Below, piece after piece: positions 1-12,800 of a stretch of 64,000 bases of DNA. Both the position numbers and the translations under genes were made by a program. The DNA lies in contig CAIIXF020000005.1 in the NCBI GenBank assembly GCA_903813345.2, forward strand, positions 23,377,375 to 23,441,374, written 5' to 3'. Source of the DNA: Owenia fusiformis. Taxonomy: Eukaryota > Annelida > Polychaeta > Sabellida > Oweniidae. A model generated the notes under the pieces. That model worked only from the letters and a program-made list of their open reading frames with translations. It searched no databases and was not told the DNA's origin. Each line of letters begins with the position of its first letter. The first letter of the stretch is position 1.

Positions 1-860
1 ATATCCCAACAATTATTATGAATGGAAACATGTCCATTTGTCATAAAGATGACCAATCTCTTAAAAAATAAAAATATGAAGGACTTGAACTAATTAGGCA
101 GAGGATTCAGATAACTTTATTCATTATGCTATCAATGGCATGATTTGCAATACAATTCAAATAGGTCCACCTGAAAATAAATTAATTAGTTATCAGGATA
201 TCACAAGGAGTAAAATAGATGAAAAAACCTTCAGTAACATTCGTATCTTTTATTCATCTTATGTGTGATGTTCAGATAGTTGCAAATTGCTTCTTTTGTG
301 TATATTAGATACCTGTTGTGGTTTGGATGATTGGTATTATCTGTATAACAAACGCACTTACAGTTACTGCTTCTGACAATACCATAACTAAAATCTAAAG
401 ACAATTACTGATGTTTTTGAATAACATATAAGTGTGCAAAATGAAGGAATTTAAAGTATGGTATAGGATTGAACAAATTAGGCAAATTAGGACTAGGGAA
501 TGATATTGATATAAAACTTGAGACAAAATATTCTCTCTTTTGGTAATTATTATTCCATTTGAAAATTATTCCATTCCAAAATTGCTTCTTAGTGTAACAG
601 TTTAGCATACAGTACATGTAATAGCCTCCTGGGAACACACTTTGAAAATGTTAAGAATTGTGAATATGATGAAATAATCAGGAAAGGTCAAATCCAGACA
701 TCTGATGAATGGACTTTAATGGCCCTGTGATTATAAACTACCCATTGTGATTAAATCACAAATTGCACACTATCTGTTACACCTTAAGTTTGTCAGTAAC
801 ATTTGTATCTCCATGTGCTTTTTTTAAATGGGTATAACTCTTTTGCTTTTCTTACCCCCC

Positions 861-1656
861 TATCACACCAAACTCGTTCTTACCCGTTCTTGCCAATCCT
901 ACGAAAACGTCGTAAAACGGGCTCAAACTGGCTGTGGTCGGGAAATATGTCTGAAATAATTAGCTTCTTCGTTCTTAAACAGTCTTCAATACGTCCATCT
1001 CGTTCGCAGTTCGTTCAGGTCGCACCACGTCGGTGTGCAACGCCGTAGAACGCGTCCCTTAGTCTAGAAGGTCATCATGACCTGATAACAGAACGGTATG
1101 GTCGCAATCGAATTTTGAATCGATTCAAAATTCTAAAATCACATTCCCGTCTGAGAACGTTCATAAAGTTCGTAAATAGACCTTAGAAAGTTGCAGCTAC
1201 GTTCATTCCGTTCGCACACAGTTTAGAACCAGTTTTGAAGAACGCAGTGGCAACTTGTTTGGTGTGATAGCTATATTTCTGCTAACTCGTTCATAAGCAG
1301 TGTTAAATACGTTCTTAATCAGTTTAAACCCGTTTGCAATGAGTTCTACATCGTTCTCAACACGTCCTCAGACAGTTCCACTCGTTGTTAAAACGTCCCT
1401 AGTAGGATTGAAGTACGACGGTTCCGTTCGTAGTACGTCCAGCTCGTCGTTAGTGCGTTGTCACTCGTTCTAATTGTAGAACGTGACGACCACGAAAACA
1501 TTTTGAGCATTGTCTAAGTTCTAGAGGACCTACCCGTTCGAGTACGTTCGATGACGTTTGTAAATAGATCCCAAACGGTTCTTAGTACGTCCAGTCCGTT
1601 CGTACACAGTTGAAGCCCGTTTTCGAGAACGTAGTGAGAACTAGTTTGGTGTGATA
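861..1656. mobile_element. Nonautonomous element with TATCACACCAAAC ends and a CGTTC/CGTCC-rich interior
   Basis: Left terminus TATCACACCAAACTCGTTCT; right terminus AGAACTAGTTTGGTGTGATA, a nearly perfect 20 bp inverted repeat. A third, internal copy in the right-end orientation lies at ~1248-1271 (acttgtttggtgtgatag). The interior is unlike the surrounding AT-rich DNA: 'cgttc', 'cgtcc', 'acgtt' and 'gaacg' recur about every 10-15 bases. No coding frame of note. Confidence 0.7.
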
Positions 1657-2207
1657 GTAGGGTTAGTGATGAATAAATGTATTTTGTTTTTCTTTATGTT
1701 CTTGAGTTGTATACATATTTCATCTGCTTATTTTATTTGGAGGTTCCAACCAAACTACATATTAAGTCATGATATTTTCTTTTGAGGGTCTGAGGCCATT
1801 GTTCTATGATTCTTTTAATTAGAAAAGATCTCCTATCTTCTCTTTATTAAGGTCTGAAAGTGACACATTTGGAAATAACAGGATATAGCTTCATCATTCA
1901 ATTTAGTGTAAACCCTGTGCCGTAACATATTTCTGGTTGTACCAGTGCACTCTTAAAGGGCTCCGATAAGCTTCCTGTATAAAAACAATATGACAATATT
2001 CAGGGATCGGGCCTTTTATACTAAACAGTGAGCAACACAAGAAACTTGCTAATCAATATGCTTTTAAAACTAATCTGAATTAAATTGTAATTTATAACTT
2101 TAAAATTTTTTGCAATGTACTATAGAGTTTGTACTGCAAGTATTTTCCACTCTTGTCTACATTTGTATTTTCAGCTTCTAAACATTGTGACCCTCAAATC
2201 ATTTTCC
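1657..2207. other. Upstream intron/flank, no feature seen
   Basis: AT-rich sequence without an exon or clear repeat. The same holds for 1-860. Confidence 0.5.
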
Positions 2208-3037
2208 TTAAAGTCCCCGTCCAAAGTTTGAACTTTTTTTTTTTCATTCATTTACTATTTGGCAGGACTTAAAAAGTGATTTGTGAGATTTTTGAACAAA
2301 AAAAAAATTTCAAAAAAAAGTTGTGAGCATTTCATTTCTCAAATATTCAAATTTCCCGCCATTTTTCAAAAAATTTCTTATTCATCAAATATTTCTTAAT
2401 GCATATCAAAAAAGATTATATTTTTAACACCAATGCAAAGATTGAACAAAAGACACGCTATTTCAATAATAAAATGTCATATTTAATGGGCTACACCAAT
2501 GTTTTAGCTTATCAAAAATATTTTGAAACATTAGTGATGTCACTAAGGTAACAAAAACCTTTTGAAAAAAATTGAATTTTTTTTTTCGATGTTAAACTTT
2601 TCTAAATATGCTAGACTTTCATAAAAACCAATGTTGATTGTCTAACCAGGTTAAAAGGAAGAATAAATTATGTTTTAGATATCATTCTACCATTGGTTTC
2701 TATGAGAACTAAAATTTTGAAATGCATTTTTCTCAGAACCATTTTGATGCACTGATAAGTTCATTTCTCGCTTGTTTATCAACCGATTTTCTTAATTTTT
2801 TCGGCATAAAACATGGGAGGATGGATGCTATGCATTGATATGAATTGTGGCTAATTAGAAGATATGAGTGACCTCTAAGAGTTGGTTTTAAATAAATTCA
2901 CAAATTTTGGAACAAAAAGTCTATCAAAAACCACTTTTTGAAATTAAAAAAAAAAATTTCATATATCACACTTTGATAACATTGGGTAAGACTACAATAT
3001 TAGCCAAAGTGGTTTAAACTTTACATGGGGCCTTTAA
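2208..3037 (+). mobile_element. TTAA-flanked nonautonomous element, ~830 bp (copy 1)
   Basis: Starts TTAAAGTCCCCGTC and ends ATGGGGCCTTTAA. It is matched along its full length by the reverse complement of 23696-24524. The terminal repeats TTAAAG(T/G)CCCC(G/A)T and the TTAA at both ends suggest a TTAA-specific DNA transposon family. There is no open frame; long poly-A/T stretches fill the interior. Confidence 0.8.
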
Positions 3038-3229
3038 GGGTCGGCATGTGGTTGAATAGTATCTCTTCATATTATCTAGACTCATTGCTGTGTAATAAGA
3101 CAACTAGTATTCTGAATTATGGTATAAAAGGCACCTTTGGCAATGCTACTGATATTGGGCATTGATTACTGTTCCATATAACATGTGAATGATGTGAATT
3201 TAATTCTGCTCATGAAGAAAGTATCAATA

Positions 3230-3900
3230 TGGCCACCCAATTGAAAATGGCCACAAAAAAATGTAATCTTTGATAACTCAAATAGTAGTTGATAGATTTG
3301 GTCCAAATTTTATATGCTGATGCCTAGTATAAGGAGCTTACCTCAAGAAGAAACTTTCCAAATGGCCTCTGAATTTTACCATTTTTCGTATAAAAACTAA
3401 TCGTTGATCATTTAAATACCAGTGGATGGATTTGATTCAAATTTTATATGATAATGCTTAGGGACAAAGTTGAGCTCTGCTTTTAATACTTTTTTTAAGA
3501 TGATAGCTGAATTTTAAAATAGCTGCCATTTTTTATATGCTGATGTCTAGAGATTAAGGAATTCTGTTAAAGAAGTTTTTAAGATGGTTGCTATTTATAA
3601 AAATGGCCACCATTTGTCATTGAAAATATAATACCAATTGACAAAATTGGTTCAAATTTGATATACTGATGTCTCTGGGCAAAGGAGCTCTGCTCAAGAA
3701 AAATTGTCAAGATGGCCTCTGTTTTTTATATCTAGGATACAAGCTCTGTTCAAGAAGAAATTCTCAACTTGAAGATGGCTGCTATTTATTAAAATCCATT
3801 GTTTTGTTTGGTGGGATTACCTTCTCTGTGGAGTTGCTGTTTTCTTGGACAAAGTTGAAAATGATAAACACTAGGGAACCCCTAATTTTTTTTCCATGAA
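3230..3900. repeat. Degenerate tandem-like dispersed repeat ('gatttggttcaaattttat' family)
   Basis: Four or so diverged units of ~130 bp, each with 'gataactcaaatA', 'ttcaaattttatat', 'ctgatg(c/t)c', 'gagctctgctcaagaa' and 'aagatggc(t/c)'. The same words recur at 5460-5696, 6338-6500, 9700-10240 and 17480-17770. Confidence 0.6.
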
Positions 3901-3989
3901 TACAAAAATAATTGTGAAACATATGAATTAAAATGTAACTAGACATAAGCATTCCCTACAAATTGCTCACTATATGTTCACGTTAAATT

Positions 3990-4620
3990 TTTACCGTTTT
4001 TGAGATAATTGATGTCAAAAAACGGTAATAATTGGTCATTTTTCAACTTGCTTCAAATTGACCAATTATTTTTTAAACATGATCTACAAGTTCTCTTCTT
4101 ACTTTTGACCTTTGACCTTTAGTTGACCTTCAGTGACCTTCGAAAGGTCAAAAAAGTTGATATTTTAATTTTAAATTGATTTTCAGGATTCAAGGTTCTG
4201 GTATATTTTATCACAAAAGACCTACTGAGGTATAAAAAAGTAAAATTTGCAAGGTCAAAGGTCAAGGTCATCAAACTAAATCACAAACTGTGTTTTCTAA
4301 GTTTCTCAGAATTGATGACTACAAATCAATATATTTTCATGAAAGTCAGGATATATATTCCTCTATAGGTTCTACACATATTAACAATTGACTATTTATT
4401 AAAATTGTGTACCAGTTTTGAGATATTAGAACTCAAAAACTGAAAAAAGGCCAAATTTCGAAACTTTTCAAGACTAAATTTCAACTTGCTTCAAATTGAC
4501 CAATTTCTTTTTAAAACATCATTTACAAGTTCCCTGGAGTTCATATATGCCTTTGTTTTTGAGAATTGACCTTTGGCTGACCTAAAAAAGGTAAAAAGCC
4601 TACGGGGTCTCCGTAAGATT
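3990..4620. repeat. Diverged relative of the ATCGCACTTTGAA family units, with clustered TGACCT half-sites
   Basis: Shares 'acttgcttcaaattgaccaa', 'ctacaagttct', 'gaccttcagtgaccttcgaa' and 'cctactgaggt' with the units at 15441-16872 and 35037-37044. It includes TGACCTTTGACCTTT near 4115 and AAGGTCAAAGGTCAAGGTCA near 4249. Confidence 0.6.
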
Positions 4621-5696
4621 GCTTGCAATCTTTGACATCAAGTTATAATCAAATTGTAAAGAAAAAACACTGGATCCCACATCAAAGAATGATTTGTTCA
4701 TTATGAATTGTAACTTAATGACATTTTGCGATTGCTTTTCCTAATTCATTCCAAAAGACAACCTGCGCACATTTTGTCGTGTTGCTCCAATGTTCTGTAA
4801 TAAAGCAATACCTTAATCATTAAGCTAGATCTGTTTAATGTTTAAAATAAAATGTTTAATATAATATTTTTTTGCCTATGCCTGGTGCACTCTTAGATGT
4901 TTTCCTTTTCTTGCTGTATTCTGTAACCAGTTTTGATATTTTCTTGCTGGCATTAATGGGTTACATATTGCTTTGGAGGGGTGAGACTTTATTTTATGGT
5001 CAAATAGCTCCTGTAAGTTTGCACAGTAAAACATATTTCTGTCAGATTAGATAACATGCTAGATACTTAACTTATTTTCAATAGATGCTGCATTGATTTC
5101 ATCTATTTTGATTCATAAAATAATTGTGTATGGGAAATGCTTAACAGTTTGTTATTCACCATGGCCTTCAAAGTCTGTACCTTTTTAATGGATGATGGTA
5201 TTTATGGCTTCATCATTCTCAAATTTCAGTAACAGAATCTACTAGTTGGTAAAACGCTCATTAAGATACAATTAATCTTTTTGAAACAATTGGAAAGCTA
5301 ATACAAATATGAGGAGTTAAACATTGTAGGCTTTGTATAATGTTCCTCATTTGTATTATTGCCTACTTGCTTTTACTTTCTTTACTAACCTGTAATGCTG
5401 TTGTTTTGCAGAAAGTTTTGTTTTTAGCTCACATGGGACAAACGAGCTACGCTAAAGAAGAGATTTTCAAAATGGCTGCTAAATATCAAAATGGTGGCCA
5501 TTTATCGTAAAAAACACAATCTTTGATAGCTCAAATACCAGTGAACAGATTTGGTTCAAATTTTATAGGCTGATGCCTAGAGACACATCTGTTTGACAAA
5601 GAATTTTCAAGATGGAGGATGAATTTTAAAGTTGCCGCCATTTTCGTAAAACGTGTAATTTTTGATAACTCAAATAGCAGTGAACAGATTTGGTTC

Positions 5697-6337
5697 AAAG
5701 GATAGGTATCGATATGGTGAACTGAATTCAACAATGTTTTTCTCTTAAACCAATATATTGAAAACATTCTGTAAAAAAACATGGTCCTTTATGTTATGTT
5801 GACTGATTGGCAACAATTTAATGCAAAAATTATTTCTATATATTCTATATAACAGTTTTTGTTAACATTTTTTGTTTTTTAGTTCAATTGTTTTTTGTTC
5901 CTTTCTACCAATTCTTGAGAATGAAATAAAATGTCTTTCCGAACCTTGTTGGAACAAAATAGCATATACAACATTTTCTTAGACCTCTCAATATTACAGT
6001 TATACAAAGGAAATTTTGGTTGATTTTACAAAATGTATGCAAAAACTTTCCAAACTTTCCTCATTGTGTTTATGTCTTTTTGTTCCAATGAGGTTCGGAT
6101 AGATGTTTCATTTCATTCCGAACATATATTACCAAGAACAAAAGAAGTGTCTGATGTGTTTTCTAAATCAATAGAGAGAAAAGGATAAATACACTGATGT
6201 ATATGTTTCAAATTATAATGTTACCATCCAAAAGATGACCATTAAATTGACGAGGTGTAAAATTTTCAGAATGTTTTGATGACTGGTTTAAGAGAAGCGC
6301 GTGTTCAAAAAGTTCACCATATCGATACCACTCCTTT
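5697..6337. mobile_element. MITE with AAAGGATAGGTATCGATATGG-type ends (copy 1)
   Basis: The left end aaaggataggtatcgatatg is mirrored by ccatatcgataccactcctt at the right. It is inserted into the 'gatttggttcaaa' dispersed repeat, whose sequence resumes on the far side. Inverted relative of 41426-41904. No coding region. Confidence 0.75.
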
Positions 6338-6604
6338 TAGATGCTAATCGACTCCTGGTTCAAAACCTGGCCTTTTTTCAAAATGGTCGCCATTTTTCTC
6401 TAGCAAAATTCACTTTTGGCCCATTTCCTTGCTTTACAAATAATTTCAAGTGTCCTGCATTGTAAAAAACCATGTCATTGTAAAGAGTAGTTCTATGAAA
6501 TAATTTTGCTTCAAAAAATCGGCAAAAACTATATCCATTTTAGCCATCATTCACTTTTGAGCAACACCATGTGAGCCCAGTACCCACAGTACTATTTATT
6601 TCAG

Positions 6605-6809
6605 CCTGCACCTGCTTACATGGAGTGTGCTCTAATGGGCCTAAGGGGGATGGGCTGTGCAAGCCTAATAGCTGTAAGAATGGGTATAGTGGCTTGAATT
6701 GTGACCTCCAGTTGACACTATGTGAAGATGGGACCCGAGCAAAGTTGCATTGTCATGTGAATGCAGAGTGTATTGTAAATTTTAAGAATGAATCACTCAT
6801 AGATACTAG
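6605..6809 (+). CDS. Exon 1 in window: EGF-like modules
   Basis: Acceptor tttatttcag at 6595-6604 and donor gtaagt at 6810. The exon enters with the last two bases of a codon and leaves with AG, so the Arg codon is completed by exon 2. It encodes [11 protein letters not shown], then a NGYSGLNC ending typical of EGF modules, then the first half of a second module ([14 protein letters not shown]). The 3' 70 bp and the donor are tandemly copied downstream. This entry phase means at least one coding exon lies further upstream. Confidence 0.9.
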
Positions 6810-9800
6810 GTAAGTATTGCTTCTTTAGTATTAATGTCATTGCAAAGTTGCATTGTCATGTGAATGCAGAGTGTATTGTAAATTTTAAGAATGAATCACT
6901 CATAGATACTAGGTAAGTATTGCTTCCTCAGTATTAATGTCTTTGCAAAGTTGCATTGCCATGTGAATGCAGAGTGTATTGTAAATTTTAAGAATGAATC
7001 ACTCATAGATACTAGGTAAGTATTGCTTCTTTAGTATTAATGTCATTGCAAAGTTGCATTGTCATGTGAATGCAGAGTGTATTGTAAATTTTAAGAATGA
7101 ATCACTCATAGATACTAGGTAAGTATTGCTTCCTCAGTATTAATGTCATTGCAAAGTTGCATTATCATGTGAATGCAGAGTGTATTGTAAGTTTCAAGAA
7201 TGAATCACTCATAGATACTAGGTAAGTATTGCTTACTCAGTATCAATGTCATTGCAAAGTTGGATTGTCATGTGAATGCAGAGTGTATTGTAAATTTCAA
7301 GAATGAATCACTCATTGATATTAGGTAAGTATTGCTTCCTCAGTATTAATGTCTTTGCAAAGTTGCATTGCCATGTGAATGCAGAGTGTATTGTAAATTT
7401 CAAGAATGAATCACTCATAGATACTAGTTAAGTATTGCTTCCTCAGTATTAATGTCATTGCAAAGTTGCATTGCCATGTGAATGCAGAGTGTATTGTAAA
7501 TTTCAAGAATGAATCACTCATAGATACTAGGTATGTATTGCTGCCACAGTATTATTGTATGTGTATATGAATATGTTGGTACTATTTAGAGATTATCCTA
7601 TTTGAGGTTCAGGATATGGGGTTATCCCAAGGCCAATATAATATATCTGCCCGAGGGCCATTGGTCCTGAAGAAAGATGTATTTTATTGGCAAAGGGATA
7701 ATTAAATAAATTGGATAAACCCCATATCCAAAACCTCTCAGTACATAACCCTTATATATCCAGATAGAGATTATAGGAATATCCTATATCCTATAATATC
7801 CTAAAATATCAATTATATCCAATCATGGATATAAATATCTTCACTCATTCGCTGCGCTCACTCGTAAAGATATCAATATCCACTCATGGATATAAATGAT
7901 ATTTTTCAAAACCATAGGATTGTCCGTTTATCCCATGGGAAATCTTAAAAAAAAAAGATTTCGAAAAACATTTTTGAAAAAAAAATTGAAGGAAAATTTT
8001 TTTGAAAATTTTATGATTTTAAGGAAAAAGTCTAAAAAATTTTTTTAAGAAAATCTTGAAAAAAAAATTATTGAAAAAATCGAAACTTCGAATATCACTT
8101 TTGAAACCATCGAATATCACTTTTTGAGAAGTGATATTCGATGGTTTGAGAAGTGATATTAGATGGTTTGGGGATTTTTTGCTAAAATATGATATCTTGA
8201 TCCACATATCAAATATATCTTCACCTGATATTCAATATATATCCTTGTAACCATTGGATAAATGCATTAATCCTACACTTAGTGTACTAAATGTATAATA
8301 ACATCAAAAAACAAATTTGATATTTATTGCCAAAATAAATAACCGGAGGATATCGCGGTGATATACTCCGGGCCCGGAAAACCCAATATGCGGAGGATAT
8401 TGTGACGATATACTCCGCTTGTTGATTTCCTGCCAAATTGACTCTTTTGCAATGATATTATACATTTAGTACACTCCTTGTAAGTGTAGGATAATAAGAA
8501 CATCCTATGATTTTTTTCAGAATATCATTTCAATCTACTCGGTGATATTGTTATATGCACTCGTTCACTTTGCTCTCTCGTGCAGATATCAATATCACCT
8601 CGTAGATAAAAATGATATTCCTCAAAATCATAGGATATCCTATAAATATCTTCCGAGGGATAAACCCATGGCATGGTACAGAGGTAATGGATACAGCTGT
8701 GTAGCTATCAACCCCTGTATTGAAATATAATATGATATATTTGAACTTCAGGTGTCAGTGTATGGCGGGGTACAGAGGTAATGGTTACAGCTGTGTAGCT
8801 ATCAACCCCTGTATTGAAATATAATATGCTATATTTGAACTTCAGGTGTCAGTGTATGGCAGGGTACAGAGGTAATGGATACAGCTGTGTAGCTATCAAC
8901 CCCTGTATTGAAATATAATATGCTATATTTGAACTTCAGGTGTCAGTGTATGGCAGGGTACAGAGGTAATGGTTACAGCTGTGTAGCTATCAACCCCTGT
9001 ATTGAAATATAATATGCTATATTTGAACTTCAGGTGTCAGTGTATGGCAGGGTACAGAGGTAATGGATACAGCTGTGTAGCTATCAACCCCTGTATTGAA
9101 ATATGATATACTATATTTGAACTTCAGGTGTCAGTGTATGGCGGGGTACAGAGGTAATGGATACAGCTGTGTAGCTATCAACCCCTGTATTGAAATATAA
9201 TATGCTATATTTGAACTTCAGGTGTCAGTGTATGGCAGGGTACAGAGGTAATGGATACAGCTGTGTAGCTATCAACCCCTGTATTGAAATATGATGTGCT
9301 ATATTTGAACTTCAGGTGTCAGTGTATGGCAGGGTACAGAGGTAATGAATACAGCTGTGTAGCTATCAACCCCTGTATTGAAATATAATATGCTATATTT
9401 GAACTTCAGGTGTCAGTGTATGGCAGGGTACAGAGGTAATGAATACAGCTGTGTAGCTATCAACCCCTGTTTTGAAATATGATGTGCTATATTTGAACTT
9501 CAGGTGTCAGTGTATGGCGGGGTACAGAGGTAATGGATACAGCTGTGTAGCTATCAACCCCTGTATTGAAATATAATATGATATATTTGAACTTCAGGTG
9601 TCAGTGTATGGCGGGGTACAGAGGTAATGGATACAGCTGTGTAGCTATCAACCCATGCTTAGATATATCATATGGGGGCTGCCATAAACAGGTAATTGAT
9701 TATCCCACCGAACGAAGTTTGAGGGAGATATAGTAAAGTCATCCGTCTGTTTGTCTGGGCCATAACTCAAATACCAGTCGACAGATTTGATTCAAATTGT

Positions 9801-12800
9801 ATGGGGGTATGGCTTATGGGGGTAGAACCTCTGCTCGAGAAGGAATTTTCGATATGGCCGCTTAATTCAAAATGTTGCCATAAAAAATCTAATCTTTGAT
9901 AACTCAAATAGCACTAGTGGATTTATTTTTCAAATTTGCTACATGTTCTATGCTGATGCCAAGGGACACAGTAGCTCTGTTCAATAAAGATTTCCAAAAT
10001 AGCAGCTGAATTTCAAAATTGCTGCCATTTTTCGTAAAAAGGAATGTAATATTTGATAACTCACATGCTAATTGACGGATATGGTTTACATTTTCTATGT
10101 TGATGCCTAGGGACAAACAAGCTCTGCTCAAGAAGGAATTTTCAAGATGGCCACTAATAATCAAAATATGTTTTGATCGGTGTGATTTGCTACTCCGTGG
10201 AATTGCTGTTTTTCTAGGTGATTTTATTTATGCTCAATCTTATGTACCCACATACCTTATATAACACGTACCTTTATCACGTTGAATCCAAATTAATTAA
10301 TTTTTTCAGGTATAACAAATAATCAAATGATGTGCAAGACATTAGTATGCAGTAAATCCAGAGGAGTTTTATGAAAAAAATGAGTTGAAATGTATGAGTG
10401 AAAATGTACAATGTATGTGGCATACCATAGCTGCGCCAGGAAATTCACTTCCATTAGTATACACATAAATATGTCCTTGCTCAGTTTGAGAACCTGTGAT
10501 AACCTGTGACATGCTAACATATTAACTGCAATTTTTGTTTTAATGTTAAGAACAAAATTAACGTTTTTAAAATGAAGCTTTTACATTCCATCACATGTTA
10601 TTTACTAGGGACCATTAATTGGATCTTGAGGGGAGCTCACATTTTTCCAAAATTCGGTACTGTACCTGTAGTTCTTCTATAGATAAAATCCTAATGGTCC
10701 AACTTTTAGCAGAAGTTGTAGACTAGTCCAGAGAATTGGCACAGTGTTTATCAACAAGTCAGTAGCTCTAATAATTACTTGCCATATTGTGTCGCTCATT
10801 AATAACTAATTAGCGCATCAGCCGATATGTTATCTAATCAATGTGCAGGATATGATCAAGAACAATCACAAGCACATGTTGGCTTAAAGTTGAGCGTGTG
10901 TAAAGCAAAATTTGAAATCATGGAAATGGCAGTTCTTAGTTAAACATCGTCAGTTCAAAACTAGGCCATCCAAACTTAACGATAATATTCAGAAACCAAC
11001 AGTGAACATTTTGAGATCAATTTTAATGGCAAATGATTTCAGTTGGTCATCGAATATGACAGTGGCATCTCTCCTCCTCTGGTGATCTTATGACTCAATG
11101 TTTCATCCGAACATGATAGTAAATTATTATTACAAAATTGTAAGTTCATCTCCTTAATAATAGTATGTTTACCTTTGGTAGTATTGTCCTAGTAATTGTA
11201 ACAATGAACTGCATAATGAACCAAACCAGAAATTGATTGAGCTTACACACCCAAATAAAAAGTAGACTCTTCTAATCCACCAGTGGAAATTCGGTGTTAT
11301 CCATCACCAGAATTTTCGGACACTTGAAGCTAATTATAAAGTTATGTAAATGTTGGAATGTGGATGATTAAGCTATAGCCAAGATTAAAGGTATCAATTT
11401 ATCTCCCTCTTGAAGGAGGTTGTACCTTAAAGACTTCCCTTTAATTTAATTTTCTTTTCAGGCAAAATGTTTGTACACATCACCTGGGCAGAATAAGTGT
11501 ACCTGTAGGAAAGGTTGGGTGGGAGATGGCACTGCTTGCTTCCGTGCGAGGAAGTGCTTCAACTCTAAGATTCACTGCCATAAGAATGCAACATGTAAAG
11601 GCAGAATCAAATCCATAGTTGTAAGTGCTAAAGTTAGGTCTTATTGCATCATCCTTAATCAAATGCTGTTCTGTTTAACTATATTTGGAACTTTGAGATT
11701 ACTTGGGAATGTTGAGGAATTGTCTGTGTATGGTTGAAATTCCCAATTTTTTTCTCATGTAACTAATTTCTTGATGCACATTCTGTTAATGCTGAGAATT
11801 TAACCTCTTGACTACCTGGAGTGACGAGATTTCTTGTCACCTCAGAAATGACCTTGAAACCCAGAGTGACGAGAAAATCTGTCACCAAGTTTTTCACTAA
11901 AATTGTGTTTGAACAATTTTCATCCAATTTACACAAGAATTGTTTTAAAACGTGTAGAAATGATCTCGTCTAATTTTTACTAAGTTGAGCATCTAAAGTT
12001 GTATAGGTATGTAGTTAAATGTCAAAAGGGGGCAAAAATGAAAAATTCTCTGGTTTCACCCGATTTTAGAGCCTGGGATTCAAGCAGACAAAAAACAAGT
12101 GCATTTAATCACTTAATCGAGTCCTATGCTATTCTTTTCCCAAAGGGCTATGCATTTTAAACCAAACTAAATCATAAATCAACCAGAAGTCTTTTTCAAG
12201 GGGAGTATTCAGGCATGAAACTTTTAATCATAATTACACCTAACCATGCATACCTAATCATCATCTACTCATTTCATCATCATTGATGATATTAATACTG
12301 ATTCGAGTCCAAAATGTGTCCGGTTTTAGAGAAGTTAAGAAAGTGACGGTAAATCAAGTAAGAATAATCATGGTTCACCTACTTGGGTGTGTTTTGGGAT
12401 CATACTGCCATGTTCCTGTTAGAGATCATTCAATCATGCCCTTCATCTTACTTTTACTATTTTGCGCAATTACTATACTATTTTTCCTTTTTTAATTCCC
12501 CCCAATGATTCCGAAAGATCATGAAATATCAATGTTTTATTTTTCATAGTGCTTGATGATCACATTTTCTCTGTAGCTATTTCTCTCTATCAATGAATTA
12601 AGAGACATATAACAACTTCTTAGTACTCCGTTAATAAGCTATAAACCATAAGTTTTTTTCATTGAGAATATTAGCTCATTTCTAGTTATTTTTTGATGTG
12701 TGCTTCTGATTTTTTCTCTCATAGAAAAATAGACTTTATGATCATTTACATTTATATTAGTAAAATGGTTGAATCCATTGTAGTGTGGTTCAAATATGTG

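Noticed and set aside
2160-2200. Acceptor-like tttgtattttcag followed by a possible upstream exon
   Set aside because: The sequence after it soon enters the TTAA element and gives no EGF or FAS1 coding frame.
4872-5054. Hydrophobic 60-codon frame that could be a signal peptide exon of the receptor
   Set aside because: No convincing splice sites of the needed phase, no in-frame link to exon 1 and no match to a signal peptide pattern; it is AT-rich random hydrophobicity.
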